Positions 1 to 14,396 of a stretch of DNA of 64,000 nucleotides are shown here, piece by piece; positions within the stretch are counted from its first letter, which is position 1, and each line of letters begins with the position of its first letter. The stretch is from Clavelina lepadiformis (Eukaryota > Chordata > Ascidiacea > Aplousobranchia > Clavelinidae). Position numbers and translations under genes: made by a program. The notes under the pieces were generated by a model that was given only the letters and a program-made list of their open reading frames with translations, searched no databases and was not told the origin of the DNA. The stretch is taken from contig NC_135241.1 of assembly GCF_947623445.1 (NCBI RefSeq), positions 4,838,501 through 4,902,500 of the forward strand, given 5' to 3'.

Positions 1-2497
1 CAATGATTGCTACTTATTCAATGTAAGTTTCAGGCGAACACGATTAATTGATTTTATAAACATTTTTTAAAGGGTATTAGATGTGTGAAAACTACACTTG
101 GAGTTTATGATCGATGTTGTTAGTAACACTAACAGTAAGTGAAAGATACAGATTCAACGCGAGTTCCAGAGCTCTTTCTACCGAAAAGTATGAATACCAA
201 ATACGATATAAAATTTCCCTAAACATATTGAATATTTAGCCGTGGAATGTTACTTGTAAATATCGACACATGGACACTCTCAGCTATCCCGGTGAAAACG
301 TCGACAGCGATAGAACTGAGGATGGACATTGCTTGATCAAGCAGTATGAAAACTGTTGCAAGATCACAGCAAGTTCCAACTCATTACTACCAGTAACTTT
401 CAGAACGTGTGCTCATAAGGGGTATTTTGCAGCAGCATGCTAATGGTTGAGTTAACAACCTACCGATAGTCTTCAAAATTAAATAAGCAAAAGACAAGCT
501 TGTAAAAGACAACACGTGAAAACTAGACATAAACCAGATAAGATCTGTTACGTAAAGAGCATTTAATTGATGTTAATAGGCCTATGAGAAATTGTTGCAA
601 TTATCGCTGTAATTTTAAATGAAGAAGTAAGAACAGCTCAAAGAGGATTTATATCAACAATCCTATTCATAGTGTGTTCCTGCTCCTCTCAAGAAACCCA
701 CTGATTTTTCCTACAAAGTAATGAAGGATGTCTTATTCGAGAAAGTCAACCTGGACAGGTCTACGGTCGTATAACTTACTTAATTTAAGGAAAAACACGG
801 TTGCAGCTTGATAAAAGCAAATGCCTAAATGTTGTTGTTGATCGTTATGATGTAAAACTTACAAGAAACAGTCGAACTAGTGCGACCTATTTCGGGCAAG
901 TTCGATTTCATTACAATCTTTACAAGATAATATTCTTCAACTGGTTTTCCTACAGAATTACGTACAAGCTGTGAAATTCAGAACAGGAAGTAGTCAATTG
1001 TCTGAAGTCATGTCATATTCCGGAAAAGTTTCTGTCAACTCAACATTGTCAATATAAGTTAAATAGAAAGAATTTGAAAATGTTACTTCTAGATACATAC
1101 CGTGATTTAATCGTGAAGTATAGTCGATTGAAGTTTTCTGAATGCAATCTCCATGATGTCAACCTAGAGATGCATCTGAAGATTACCGACGACGACGTAA
1201 TTGTTATATTTTCAAAAGCTTGTAATCCTTGTAAATGACACAACTACATGAGAGCAAATCTTACCATAGCCTGTATAAATGCAAAATTAAGTTTTCTCAA
1301 AAAGTAAATATAAAAGTTTGGCAAAATAGGTGGCAACACATTTACGTAGCCAAGCATGTTCTATTGTGTAAATCATCTCCTTGACCTTGGATAAATTTAA
1401 ATATCACAACAAAATATATCGTTGTAATTTCAATTCATAAAATTGAAGCTATGGTCGGACGTAAGCATTCACGCCCAGAACATGTCCCTGTACTTTCAAA
1501 GAACCATCACTCACTGCTTTATGGTGGTTCACGATCGTCTTTGCAAATATTTCGAGCAAAGCTCAAAGTAAATAGATCTTTAGAAACGCTTTTTCACTCG
1601 TGAAGAAATTTGGTAATGAACTTCGGAACATACAGAAAAAGCAACGTTTTGTATAACTTTCAATGCATGTTCCAACGCTGCTTGCACCAACAATAAATAT
1701 AACTTGGTGAGAAAAGACAATTCTATGGTGGCTGGTAATCGTGATGATTTAAAACTTACAAAGAACAATCGAATGAATGCGACTTATTTTGTGCAAGTTT
1801 CAATTCTGCACAATCAGTTGATTTTTAATTCTTCTAAGAATGGAATGTGTCGAAACCTGATAAGTAAGTTGAAAACTTGTTAGAATTGGTAACAAATAGT
1901 TACCTGTTTAACGCGTATTCTAGAACTGTTTTTGCCAAAAATATTTTGGAACTACAGAAGTTTTACTCATTCCAGGCAAGTTTCATACCACGAGTTTATC
2001 AACATTCAGACACTCTCAGCCAACGGTGACTTTGTTGACAGCGATAGAACTGAGGATGGACATTGCTGGATCAAGTAGTATAAAAACTGCTGCATGATCA
2101 CAGCTAGTTCCAACTCATTACCATCAAGATGTGTCCAGAACCGTTGTAGATGAAGGAATAATATTAGAGCAGTGTGGTAAAAGTTGACCGATCTTACCGA
2201 TCTTCTGTAATAAGACTTCTTTTGTAAGTATGCATACTTGTCAAGAAATTACTGTTTTTTAACTTTCTTGGGACCTCGCAATCTGTTCCAAACTCTGAAT
2301 TACACAACTAAACTTTTAGCTCAACGTAAAAATATAGAAAACTACGATTAGAAAACTTTTGCAAGCATCCCAACATTGGTTTGAATGAAATAAGTTTCAT
2401 AAATCATTTGCTTCTACTTTCAGGTTTGAAAACCTCACGCGCTCAACTGTTCCAACCAAGAACCTTTGCTAACCGCAACTAGGCTTGCTATGTTGGA

Positions 2498-2827
2498 GTG
2501 AAATTTTGGTGCAGTTTTTATAATCCAGAGACCAGCAGGTCTTGTTTGCTAGAAATGCAAAGGTGTAATTATATTTTGCGTGAGTGCGGGTCTTACACCA
2601 GAGTTATCTATTTTCTGGATAAAGACAACTACAGTGCTAAAAGGTTTAAACAAAATGCTCCAGCAAAGATAAAACGTAAACAGCTGGTGCAAGCGGGCAA
2701 ACCGGCCCCGCGCTATTGTCTACAAATTTTGCACTCGCCGCTGATAATTGCGCAAAACCTTAAGGTTTATCAGTTGGTGACTTTAATTGCTTTGTCAAAG
2801 GTGCTATTATTCACTTCTGAGCCTTAG
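2498..2827 (+). other. Open frame of 109 codons inside the repeat array (copy 1), coding status doubtful
   Basis: The frame opens at a GTG, not an ATG, and ends at a TAG. The predicted peptide is basic with several cysteines; no domain or family is recognised. It is listed because the frame is intact in the second copy (14067-14396) and the differences between the copies lean towards synonymous changes. It could simply be a conserved part of the repeat, with chance openness. Confidence 0.2.
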
Positions 2828-5800
2828 AGACGTTTGTCTGTCGTATTTATTTCTATCAACTGGAAAGGTGTTGTTTGACTGGTTGTAGCGGCTATTGTCC
2901 TACGGTCGTATAACTTACTTAAATTATGGAAAAACACGGTTGCAGCTTGTTGAAAGCAAATGCCTTAATATTGTTGTCGATCGTAATGATAGAAAACTTA
3001 CATGAAACAGTCGAATTAGTGCGACTTGTTTCGGGCAAGTTCATTATCCTCACAATCAGTAGAAGGAAATAATTGTCGAGTGCAGTATCTGCAAAACAAC
3101 ATACAAGCTGTGAAATTCAAAATAGAATTTGGACAACTGTCAGAATTTATGGTCTACTCTGGCAAACTTCCTGTCAACTCAATATCTTCAATACATGTTA
3201 AATAGAAATAATTTAAAAATGTTACTTTTAGATAACGTACTATAGTCGTGACGTACATGCGATTGAGTTGTCTGAATACAATCACCATGACATCGATATA
3301 AAGATACATCTGAAGATGACCAACGACGGCGTAATTATTAAATATTCGAAAGTTTTTACTCGGTGGCAAATGACACAACTACAGGAGTTCAGAAATTGTT
3401 AGGTATAAATGCAAAAATTCTTTTCTTCCAAAAAAAAGAGAAACAGTAATTCACCCGTTGACGACAAGCCCAATGCAAAAGTTTGCAAATAGGTGGCAAC
3501 ACACTTACGTAAAGAAACATTTTTTATCGCCTATGCAATTGCCTTGACCCTGGATCAAATCAAAAATCACTGCAAAATATAACGTAATTTCAATACAAAA
3601 AAGTAAACTTGTTTCTGCTCTTTCAAAATAAAACAACTGAGTGTTATAATGTGGTCTACGGACGTTGTTAGACAAGTACGAATAAATGTTCCTTTCAAAA
3701 TTCAAGTCAACGTGATCCATAAAAATTAAAATGCTTTTTATGATTTAAAAATCAAACTTTAGTAGCACGATACCGGACAGTTATTACTACTAAAAAAATT
3801 GTAGATGAAGAGAATTGCCAAACCTGACGTAAAACTTCCTTCATTTGTTTGAAATAACAAACGCAGGAAGTTTCAAATCAACATTGCATCATGAAACGGA
3901 CATTTTGTTTAACATTCATTACGAGAAAATAAGTTGATTTGCTGCTGGACCAAGCGAGATATCACTGTGTGTTGTTGAATTTCAACTGGAACTGTAAAGA
4001 CAGCTCGGAGTAGACTGATAGAAACAGTCGCACACCAAAAATGTTTCTGCTCTACCAGTATAAAGCAATAACAAACACATTAGCTGCTTTACCGGGGTCG
4101 ACCATCGTTGTTGGACGAGTGCAAACTATGTTATGCAAGGTTCAAATAAACACGGTCTATCAAAGTAACATGATTTTCAAAATTCGATAATGAAGATAAT
4201 GATGAAGATATTTGATAATGAACTACGTAACGAGCATAAAAGTTAAAACCTAATTAACTGTTGATGCTTGTTCCGTCGCTACTATTACCACTAAATAGTA
4301 TCACGCAAAGATCAATGAAACTGACATTATTGACATTACTGACAACCGCGTATCATAGCAAAGAATCGTAGTAATTTGGTAATGAACTTCGAAATTTGCG
4401 AGAAAAAGTAACAACTTTTTACTCTTCAACGCAAGTTCCAACGCTGCTCTTACCACTAAAACAAGTTATTATAAAAAAAAATTATGATTTTCACTGAGTC
4501 TACAGGCTATCCAATTACACAAAATTTTAAATAACGACCTTATTTTCATGTTAAAAAAACTTAAAAGCTATTTCCATCGAAATATTGTTGTGGTTGAAGA
4601 GAATTGTCAATCGAGACTTAAAACTTCTTTTAATCGTTTAAAATAACAAATTAAAGAAGTTTCAAATCACCATTGCAAAAAGATGTAACAAACACTTTTG
4701 GCTAACTGTGAAGTCGATGAAAGTGATTTGAACTGAGGAAGGACTTTGCCAGATCAAGCAGTTTTAAACTGTTGCGTGATCACAGCAAGAAGCAGTTCGT
4801 TATCATCAATAAGTGTCTAAACCCATCTGTTAAAATTAAAGAGCTTTTCAAGACTTGAGAAGGACTTTGATGACGAACTTCGAAACATGCAAAAAACTGT
4901 GACATCTCTTTGTAACTTTTAAAGCATGTTCAAACGCTGCTATCAGCACTAGAACAACATATTGGTAAATGAATATTAATATCTAACGCGACGTCAAATC
5001 TGCTTAAAAGATTGAATTCACAATTTATTTAGTACTGTATATATTTACAACACGAAGATATAGATAAACCTGACGAGAAGCCTGAATGTCCCAGTTTGGA
5101 AAAGGAACACTCACGCTGTTCCGACGAAAGTACACTGCTTCATCATGACCGATATTCTTCGTAATTATTTAAAACTTACGAAAAAGACAATCGTATGATT
5201 TCGACTTTTTCTGTGAAAGTTTCAGGCAAACTCGATGAATTGATTACATAAAGCGTTGGAAGAGGACATTAGATGTTTGAAAATAACAATTGCAGTTTCT
5301 GATCAATGGTATTAGTAATTGTTGCAAATGTATCGCTGTAAACAAGTTTCAACTTCACGATAAACAAGTCGTGAAATTCAGAACAGGAAGTGAGTAACTG
5401 TCTGAAGTCATGTCCTATTCCGGAAACGTTTCTGTCAATTCAATTTATTCAATACATGTTAAATAGAAAGAATTTCAAAATGTTACTTATAGATAACGTG
5501 CTATAGTCGTGACGTATAGTCGATTGAGGTTTCTGAATGCAATCACCATGACACCAATATAGAGATACATCTGAAGAAGACCGACAACAGCGTTATTGTT
5601 AAATTTCCAAAAGCTTGTACTCCTTTGTAAATGACACCATTACAAGAGTGCAAATTTTCAATATATAAATGCAAAATTATTTTTCTTCAAAAGTAAAAAG
5701 AGAAACAGTAATTCAAGAACTGAAAGCTAATCGGATGCAAAAGTTTGCAATTAGATGGCTGTAAATTTCCGTAAAACAAAAATTTTGTATTGCGTAAACT

Positions 5801-8800
5801 ATTGCCTTGACCCTGGATCAAATCAAAAATCATTGAAAGAAAGAAAGAATTTCAATTTAAAAAGTGAACATGTTTCTGCTCTTTCAAAATAAAACAACTG
5901 AGCGTTATAATGTGGTTTACGGACGTTGTTAGACAAGTACCAATAAATGTTTCTTTCAAAGTTCAAGTCAATGTGATTTATAAAAATTGAAATGTTTTTC
6001 AAGATTTGAGAATCAATATTTAGAAGCAAGATACAAGACAGGTATTACTACTGAAATATATTTGTAGATGAAGATAATTGCCAAACTTGAACAATATATT
6101 GGTAAATGAATATTAATATCTAACGCGACGTAAAACTTTCTTGAAAAGTATGAATTCACAATTTATTCAATAAAGATTAACAACACGATGGTAAAGATAA
6201 ACCTGACGAGAAGCCTGAATGCCTCAAAAGGGAAAACCACATACTCATGCACTTCCAAAGATCATACACTGCTTCGTCATGACTGATATTCATCGTAATT
6301 ATTCAAAACATATAAAAAACAAAATAAAATGATTGAAACTTTTTCTGTGCAAATTTCTGGAAAACTCGATCAATTGATTTTATACAGCTTTTGAAGAAAT
6401 TATTAGATGTTTGAAAATTACATTTGGAGTTTCTGATCAATGGTATTGGTAGTTGTTGCAAATGTATCGATGTAAACAACTTTCAATTTCACAACATACA
6501 AGTCGTGAATTTCAGAAAAGGAAGTGGACAACTGTCTAAAATCATGTCGTATTTTGGCAAAGATTCTGTCAACTCAAAATTTTCAATACTTGTTAAATAG
6601 AAAGAATTTAAGAAGTTACTTCTAGATACATACCAAGCTATAGTCGTGACGTATAGTCGATTGCCGTTTCTGAATGCCATCACCATGATGCCAACCTAGA
6701 GATACAACTGAAAATGACTGACGACAGCGTAATTGTTAAATTTTGAAAAGCTTTTACACCGTTGACACCGCTATGACACCATTACAGGAGTGCAAATTTT
6801 CAATATATAAATGCAAAACTAAGTTTTTTTCAAAAATGAAAAGACAAACAGTTATTCACAAGCTGAAAGCAAGCAAGATGCAAAAGTTTGCAAATAGATG
6901 ACTATACATTTCCCAAAAACAAATTTTTTTTATTGCGTAAACTATTGCCTTGACCCTGAATCAACTCAAAAATCACTGCAAATTATATCGTTAAAATTTC
7001 AATTTTAAAAGGAAACTTGTTTCTGCTCTTCCAAACTAAAACAACTGAGTGTTATAATGTGGTCTACGGACGTTGTTAGACAAGTACGAATAAATGTTTC
7101 TTTCAAAGTTCAAGTCAACGTGATTTACAAAAAATTGAAATGTTTTTCAAGGTTTCAGAATCAAATTTTAGAAGCATGATACAAGACAGTTATTATTACT
7201 AAAATAAATTTGTAGATGAAGAGAATTGCCAAACCTGTCGTAAAACTTCTTTGATTTGTTTGAAATAACAAATTAAGGTTGTTCCAAATCACCATTGCAT
7301 GATGATATGGACATTTTGTTTAACATTCTTTACCTGAAACTCAGTTGATTTGCTGTTGGACCAAGCGAGATATCACTGCGTACTGTTGGTATTTCAATTA
7401 GAAAATTAAAGGGAGTGGACTGATAGAAACAGTTGCACACCGAACATGTTTCTGCTCTACCAATATAAAGAATAAACACACTGGCTGCTATATCGTGGTC
7501 GACCATGTTGGACGAGTGCAAATTATGTTATGCAAGGTTCAAGTAAACACGGCCTATTAAAATAACATGCTTTTCAAAATTCGAGGAGATATTTGGTAAT
7601 GAACTACGTAACAAGCATAAAAGTTAAAACTTAATTAACTTTCATGCTTGTTCCGTCGCTACTTTTACCACATTATAGTATCAAGCGAAGATCAATGAAT
7701 ATGGTATTTAAACATTCGCACATCATAGCGAAGAATGGTAGTAATTTGGTAATGAACCTCAAAATTTGCGAGAAAAAGTAATATCTTTTTACTCTTCAAC
7801 GCAAGTTCCAACGCTGCTCTTACCACTAAAACAAGTTATTATGAGAAAATTTGATGAATTAACTGAGTCCTTAGATTATTAAATTAAACAAAGATTGAAA
7901 TAATGATCTTATCTTCATAGTGATATAACTTGACAGCTATTACAAGTGAAACATTTTACGGTTGAAGAGAATTGCCAATCGAGTCTTAAAACTTCTTTTA
8001 ATCGTTTAAAATAACAAATTAATGATGTTTCAAATTACGAATGCAAAAAGATGTAACAAATAATTTTGGCTAAATGTGAAGTCGATGAGAGCGATAGAAC
8101 TGAAGAAGGACTTTGCTACATCAAGCAGTTTCAAACTGCTGCAAGATCACAGCAAGTTCCAGCTCGTTATCATCAATAAACTTCTATAACCATCCATTAA
8201 ATTTAAAAAGCTTTTAAAAAGTCGACAAGTAATTTGATAAACAACTATTACACATGCAAAAATCTGTGACATTTTTTTACAAGTTTTGAAGCATGTTCTA
8301 ACGCTACTTTCACCACTAGAACAAACTTTAAATGAAGATTACAAACCAACGTGATGTGAAACTCTCTTGAATACTTTAAATTCATAACTTATGCAAGACA
8401 ATTTTTTTATTACTTTGATAAAGGATAAACCTCACTTGAAGCCTGAATGTACTAATGATTGCGATTTTGACTGTGTAACTTTCAGTAAAACACGATAGTT
8501 GATTTTATTAATTTTCTGCAAATGATATTAGATGTGTGAAACTTACATTTGAAATTCATAAACATTGTTGTTAGTGACATTAACATTAAGTGAAAAATAC
8601 CGATTCAACACAAGTTCCCGCGCTGTTTCTATCAAAAAGTATAAATAACAAATAAGACATAAAACTACAAACTTTGCACTCGCCGCTGATAATTGCGCAA
8701 AGCCTTAACATTTATCAGTTGGTGACTTTAATTTCTTTGTTAAAGGTGCTATTATTCACTTCTGGGCCTTAAAGTTGTTTGTCTGTCGTATTTATTCCTA

Positions 8801-8882
8801 TCAACTGAAAAAGTGTTGTTTGACAGGTTGTAGCGCCTATAGTCCAATATTTTACATTAGAGTGCAACAAAGGTTCGATCAT

Positions 8883-9382
8883 CATACGTGTCAAACTCCC
8901 GGCCCGCGGGCCACATCCGGCCCGCTTTATAATAAAACTTGGCCCGCAATGCTATTTTATACATTGAACTATTTCCGGCCCGCGAGATCATTGTACAGTA
9001 TAACTTACTTTTTTCAAGCAAGAAACAAGATTATAACAAATCGCACAATACAGCAGCACAGCAGTTGCCCCCACCATACGATAGAATAAATAGATTTATT
9101 CTAACGCTTGTAATCTGGGCTGCTTTTTTCTTTATTGTTTGTTAATTCTTTAATGCTTTTGCAAGGAGATGAATGAAACATAATGATGTAAGAGAAAAAT
9201 AATCAAAAATAGCCCAGTCAAAAATCGTCAAAAAAATCAAAAATTTGGTGTTGATTCGCTGCCTGTTCCAATTCATGTACTCGTGTCACGAAACGTTCAA
9301 TTAAGTTTTATCCTTATACGGCCCGCGGCGTTAAATCAGTATTGAGTTTGGGCCCCTGGTGCGATTGAGTTTGACATCCCTG
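8883..9382 (-). mobile_element. Non-autonomous hAT-type MITE, CAGGGGTGTCAAACTC family, copy 1
   Basis: The ends are CATACGTGTCAAACTC on the left and GAGTTTGACATCCCTG on the right, sharing the inverted core GTGTCAAACTC. The inside is rich in GGCCCGC/GCGGGCC palindromes. A second copy lies at 49803-50247 in the opposite orientation and shares most internal sequence. The homologous repeat unit near 14500 lacks the insertion, which confirms mobility. The flanking duplication is not clean. It has no transposase, so it depends on a hAT enzyme elsewhere. Confidence 0.85.
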
Positions 9383-11221
9383 CATGATGACCTACGCTGT
9401 AAACTACGCTACTAGGAGGAAAAAAATACTTTTGTGACTACTGTACACTCCATATTATCTTCAACAATCTTACATATAATTTTGCCATGAATTTCCAGGT
9501 TTAAATTAAATACCTTAAATGTGTTTAGATAGATTTACAACACGTAGTTAAAAAATAAACCTGACGAAAAGCCTGAATGTCCCAAAATGAAAAAGCAACC
9601 TACTCACGCTATTCCAAAGGACATACACTGTTTTGTCATGACTGATATTCATCGTAATTATTCAAAACATTTAAAAAACACAATAAAATGATTGAAACTT
9701 TTTCTGTGCAAATTTCTGGAAAACTCGATCAATTGAATTTATAAAACTTTTGAAGAAAATATTAGATGTGTAAAAATTACATTTGGATTTTCTGATCAAT
9801 GGTATTAGTAGTTGTTGCAAATGTATCGATGTAAACAAGTTCCAATTTCACGAAACACAAGTCGTAGAATTCAGAACAGGAAGTGCTTAAAGTCATGTCG
9901 TGTTCTGGCAATTTTTCTGTCCACTCAAAATTTTCAATATATGTGAAATAGAAATAACTTAAAAATGTTATTCTAGATACATAACGTGCTATAGTCGTGA
10001 CGTATAGTGGATTGAGATTTCTGAATTCAATCACTATGATTTCAACCTAGAGATACATCTTTATGATGACCGACGATGGCGTAACAGTTAAAATTTCAAA
10101 AGTTTTTACTCCGTTTGGATGACACCATCACAGGAGTGTAAATATACAATATATAAATGCAAAATTAATTTTCTTCAAAAATAAATTGGAAAACTGTAAT
10201 TCACGAGCTGAAAGCAAGCAGGATGCAAACGTACGCAAATAAATGACTATACATTTTCACAAAACAAAAAATTTATAATGGGTAAACAATTGCCTTGACC
10301 CTACATCAACTCAAAACTCACAACAAAGTATATCGAAAGAAATTCAATTTAACAAGTAAACTTGTTTCTGCTCTTTCAAAATCAAACAACTGAGTGTTAT
10401 AATGTGGTTTACGGACGTTGTTACGTACGTACGAATAAAGGTTCCTTTTAAGGTTCAAGTCAACGTGAACTACTAAATTTGAAATTCTTTTTAAAGTTTG
10501 AGAATCAAAATTTAGAAGCACAAAACAAGGCAGTTATTACTACTCAAATATATTTGTAGATGAAGAGAATTGCCAAACGTGACGTGAAACTTCCTCAATT
10601 TGTTTGAAATAACAAATAAAGGTAGTTCAAAATCACCATTGCATCATGAAACAGTCATTTTCTTTAACATTCATTATGTGCACATCAGTTGATTTGCTGC
10701 TGGACCAAGCGAGAAATCATTGCGTATTATTAGTGTTACAAGTGGAAAAGTAAAGACAGCTCAGGGTAGACTGATAGAAACAGACGAACAACGAACTTGT
10801 TTCTGCTCTTCTAATGTAAAGAATAAACATACTGGCTGCTATACCGTGGTCGACCATCGTTGTTAGTGCAAAGTGTGCTATGCAAGGTTCAAGTAAACAC
10901 GGTCTAATGAAACAAAATGCTATTCACAATTCAAGGTGATCGTGAATAACTTTTAAATAATCGCGCATCATAACAAAGAATTGTTGCAAATTGGTAATGA
11001 ACTTCGCAATTTGCGAGAAAAAGTAATATCTTTTTACTTTTCATCGCAAGTTCCAGCGCTGCTCTTACCACTAAAACAAGTCATTATGAGAAAAATTGAT
11101 GAAGTAACTAAGTCCTCAGATTATTCAATTACTCTAAGTTTTAAGTAACGATGTAATTATCATAGAGATAAAACTTGACAGCTATTATCGCTGAAATATT
11201 TTTGTGGTTGAAGAGAATTGC

Positions 11222-11289
11222 CAATGGAGATTTAAAACTTCTTTCAATCGTTTAAAATAACAATTTAAAGAAGTTTCAAATCTCCATTG
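11222..11289. repeat. Best-preserved stem-loop of the repeat array
   Basis: A 23-nt arm at 11222-11244 is the reverse complement of 11267-11289 with one mismatch (22 of 23 pair), around a 22-nt loop. Related but more decayed stem-loops occur at about 3832-3873, 4621-4662, 7245-7290, 7985-8040 and 10585-10625, roughly two per 3.3 kb unit. The size resembles a small-RNA hairpin, but function is unknown. It may equally be the folded remnant of a transposon end. Confidence 0.6.
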
Positions 11290-14066
11290 CAAAAAGATGT
11301 AACAAACACTTTTGGTTAACTGTGAAGTCGATGAAAGTGATTTGAACTGAGGAAGGACTTTGCCAGATCGAGCTGTTATAAACAGCTGCAAGATCGCAAC
11401 AAGTTCCAGGTCGTTATCATCAATAAATTTCTAGAACGATCAATAACATTTAAACAACTTTTTTAAATTTGAGAAGTAATTTGATAAACAACTTTGAAGC
11501 AAAAAAAGTGCTACTAGACTTCTAGAACAAAACATAAATAAATGAAGATTGAAACCTAACGTGATGTGAAACTCTCTTGAATACTTTAAATTCATAAATT
11601 ATACAAGACAATTTTACATCACGATGAAAAAGCATAAACCTCACGTGAAGACTGAATGTCCCAATGATTGCGATTTATTCTGTGATAGTTTCAGGCGAAC
11701 ACGATCAATTGATTTAATAAACTTTTTGCAAAAGGTATCAGATGTGTGAAAACTACATTTGGAGTTTATGAACGATGTTTTTAGTGACATTAACTGTAAG
11801 TGAAAGATACCGATTCAAAGCAAGTCCGAGAGCTGTTTTCATCAAGAAGCATAAATATACTATATACGACATAAAACTTCCTGAAACATGCTGAATACTT
11901 GGCCTTGGAATCTTAAATTAAAATATCGACACATGGACACTCTCAGCTATCCCGGTGACGATGTCGACAGCGATAGAAGTGAGAATGGACATTGCTTGAT
12001 CAAGCAGTATGAAAACTGTTGCAAGATCACAGCAAGTTCCAACTCATTACTACCAGTAACTTTTCAGAACCAATGATCATAAGAAAAATTTGAGCAGCAT
12101 GCTAATGGTTAAGTTAACAACCTTCCGATCATCTTCAAAATTAAATAAGCAAAATACAAGCTTGTTGAGAACTACACGTGAAAACCAGACATAAACCAGA
12201 TACGATCTATTGCGTAAAGAGCACTTAATTCATGTTATGCTGGTTAGAAGTCGTTGTAATTCTTGCTGTAATTTCAAATGAAGAAGTAAGAACAGCTCAA
12301 AGAGGATTTTTTCAACAATCCTATTTATAGCATGTTCCTGCTCCTCCCAAGAAACCCACGGAAAAACACGGTGGCAGCGTGTTGAAAGCAAATGCCTTAA
12401 TGTAATTGTCGTTCGTAATGATGTAAGTTTTACAGGAAACAGTCGAACTAGTGCGACCTATTTCGGGCAAGTTCGACGTCATTACAATCATTATACGGGA
12501 TTACTTTCGAGTGCTTTTCCTACCGAAGAACAAGCAGGTTGTGAAAACAGGAATTGGACAACTGCAGTCATTTCCTATTCTGGCAAACTTTTTGTCAACT
12601 CAATATTTTCAATACATGTTAAATAGAAAGTATTTAAAAATGTTACTTCTAAATACATACCGTACTATAGTCATGACGTATAGTCGATTGAGGTTTCTGA
12701 ATGCAACCACCATGACACCAATATAGAGATACATCTGAAGAAGACCGACAACAGCGTAATTGATAAATTTTTAAAAGCTTGTACTCCTTTGTAAATGACA
12801 CCATTACAGGAGTGCAAATCTGAACATACTTTTACAATATATAAATGCAACATTAACTTTTCTCAAAAAGTAAAAAGGAGCAGTAATTCACACTTTGAAG
12901 GCAAGCATCAGTACAAAAGTTTGCAAATAGGTAGCAATGCACTTACGTAGCTAGACATGTTCTATTGTGTAAATCAATCCCATGACCTCGGATAAATTTA
13001 AAAATCACAAAATATATCGCTATAATTTCAATTCAAAAAATTGAAACAGCTCGGGAGGAACTGACATAAGCAGTCGCAAACCGAACATGTCTCTGTACTT
13101 TCAACGAACTATCACTCACTGCTTTACGGTGGCTGACGATCGTCTTTGCCAATATTTCAAGCAAGTCTCAACTTAAATAAATCTTTAGAAACGCTTTTTC
13201 ATTCGTGAAGAAATTTGGTAATGAACTTCGGAACATACCGAAAAAGCAACGTTTTGTATAACTTTCAATGCATGTTCCAACGCTGCTTGTACCAACAACA
13301 AAGATAACTTGGTGGGAAAAGACAATTCTATGGTGGCTGGTAATCGTGATGATTTAAAACTTACAAAGAACAATCGAATGGATGCGACTTATTTTGTGCA
13401 AGTTTCAAGTCTGCACAATCAGTTGATTTTTAATTCTTCTAAGAATGGAATGTGTCGAAACCTGATAAGTAACTTGGAAACTTGTGAGAAATGGTAACAC
13501 TAAGTAACCTGTGCAACGTAAGTTCTAGAACTGTTTTTGCCAAAAAATATTTTGGAACTACAGAAGTTTTACTCATTCCCGGCAAGTTTCATACCACGAC
13601 TTTATCAACATTCAGACACTCTCAGCCAACGGTGACTTTGTTGACAGCGATAGAACTGAGGATGGACATTGCTGGATCAAGTAGTATAAAAACTGTTACA
13701 TGATCACAGCTAGTTCCAACTCATTACCATCAAGATGTGTCCAGAACCGTTAATCTAAAATCTTTGATTTCTGTATTAAGACTTCTTTTGTAAGCGTATA
13801 TACTTGTAGAGAAAGTACTGTTTTTTAACTTTCTTGAGGCCTCGCAATCTGTTCCAACCTCTGAATTATACGACTAAAATTTTTAGCTGAACGTAAAAAT
13901 ATATAGAAAACTACGATTACGAACCTTTTGCAAGCATCCCAACATCGGTTTGTTGCAAATAGGCTCCATAAATCATTTGCTTCTACTTTCAGGTTTGAAA
14001 ACCTCACGCGCTCAACTGTTCCAACCACGAACTTTTGCTAACCGCAACTAGGTTTGTTATGTTGGA

Positions 14067-14396
14067 GTGAAACTTTGGTGCAGTATTTATAATCCAGAGA
14101 CCAGCAGGTCTTGTTTGCTAGAAATGCAAAGGTGCAATAGTAATTTGCGGGAGTGCGGGTCTTACACCAGGGTTATCTATTTTTTGGATAAAGACAACTA
14201 TAGTGCTCAAAGGTTTAAACAAAATGCTCCCGCCAAGATAAAAAGTAAACAGCTGGTGCAAGCGGGCAAACCGACCCCGCGCTATTGTCTACAAATTTTG
14301 CACTCGCCGCTGATAATTGCGCAAAACCTTAAGGTTTATCAGTTGGTGACTTTAATTGCTTTGTCGAAGGTGCTATTATTCACTTCTGAACCTTAG
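14067..14396 (+). other. Open frame of 109 codons inside the repeat array (copy 2)
   Basis: This is the second copy of the frame at 2498-2827, same length and again opening at GTG. By eye the two copies differ at about 17 positions in 330, of which about 9 are synonymous. A third, partial copy near 8660-8770 has decayed. No family is recognised. Confidence 0.2.

Noticed and set aside
1580..1768. Minus-strand frames repeated almost identically at 1580-1768 and 13185-13373
   Set aside because: They are shared only because the two segments are copies of the same repeat. They have no domain, no splice context and no wider conservation.
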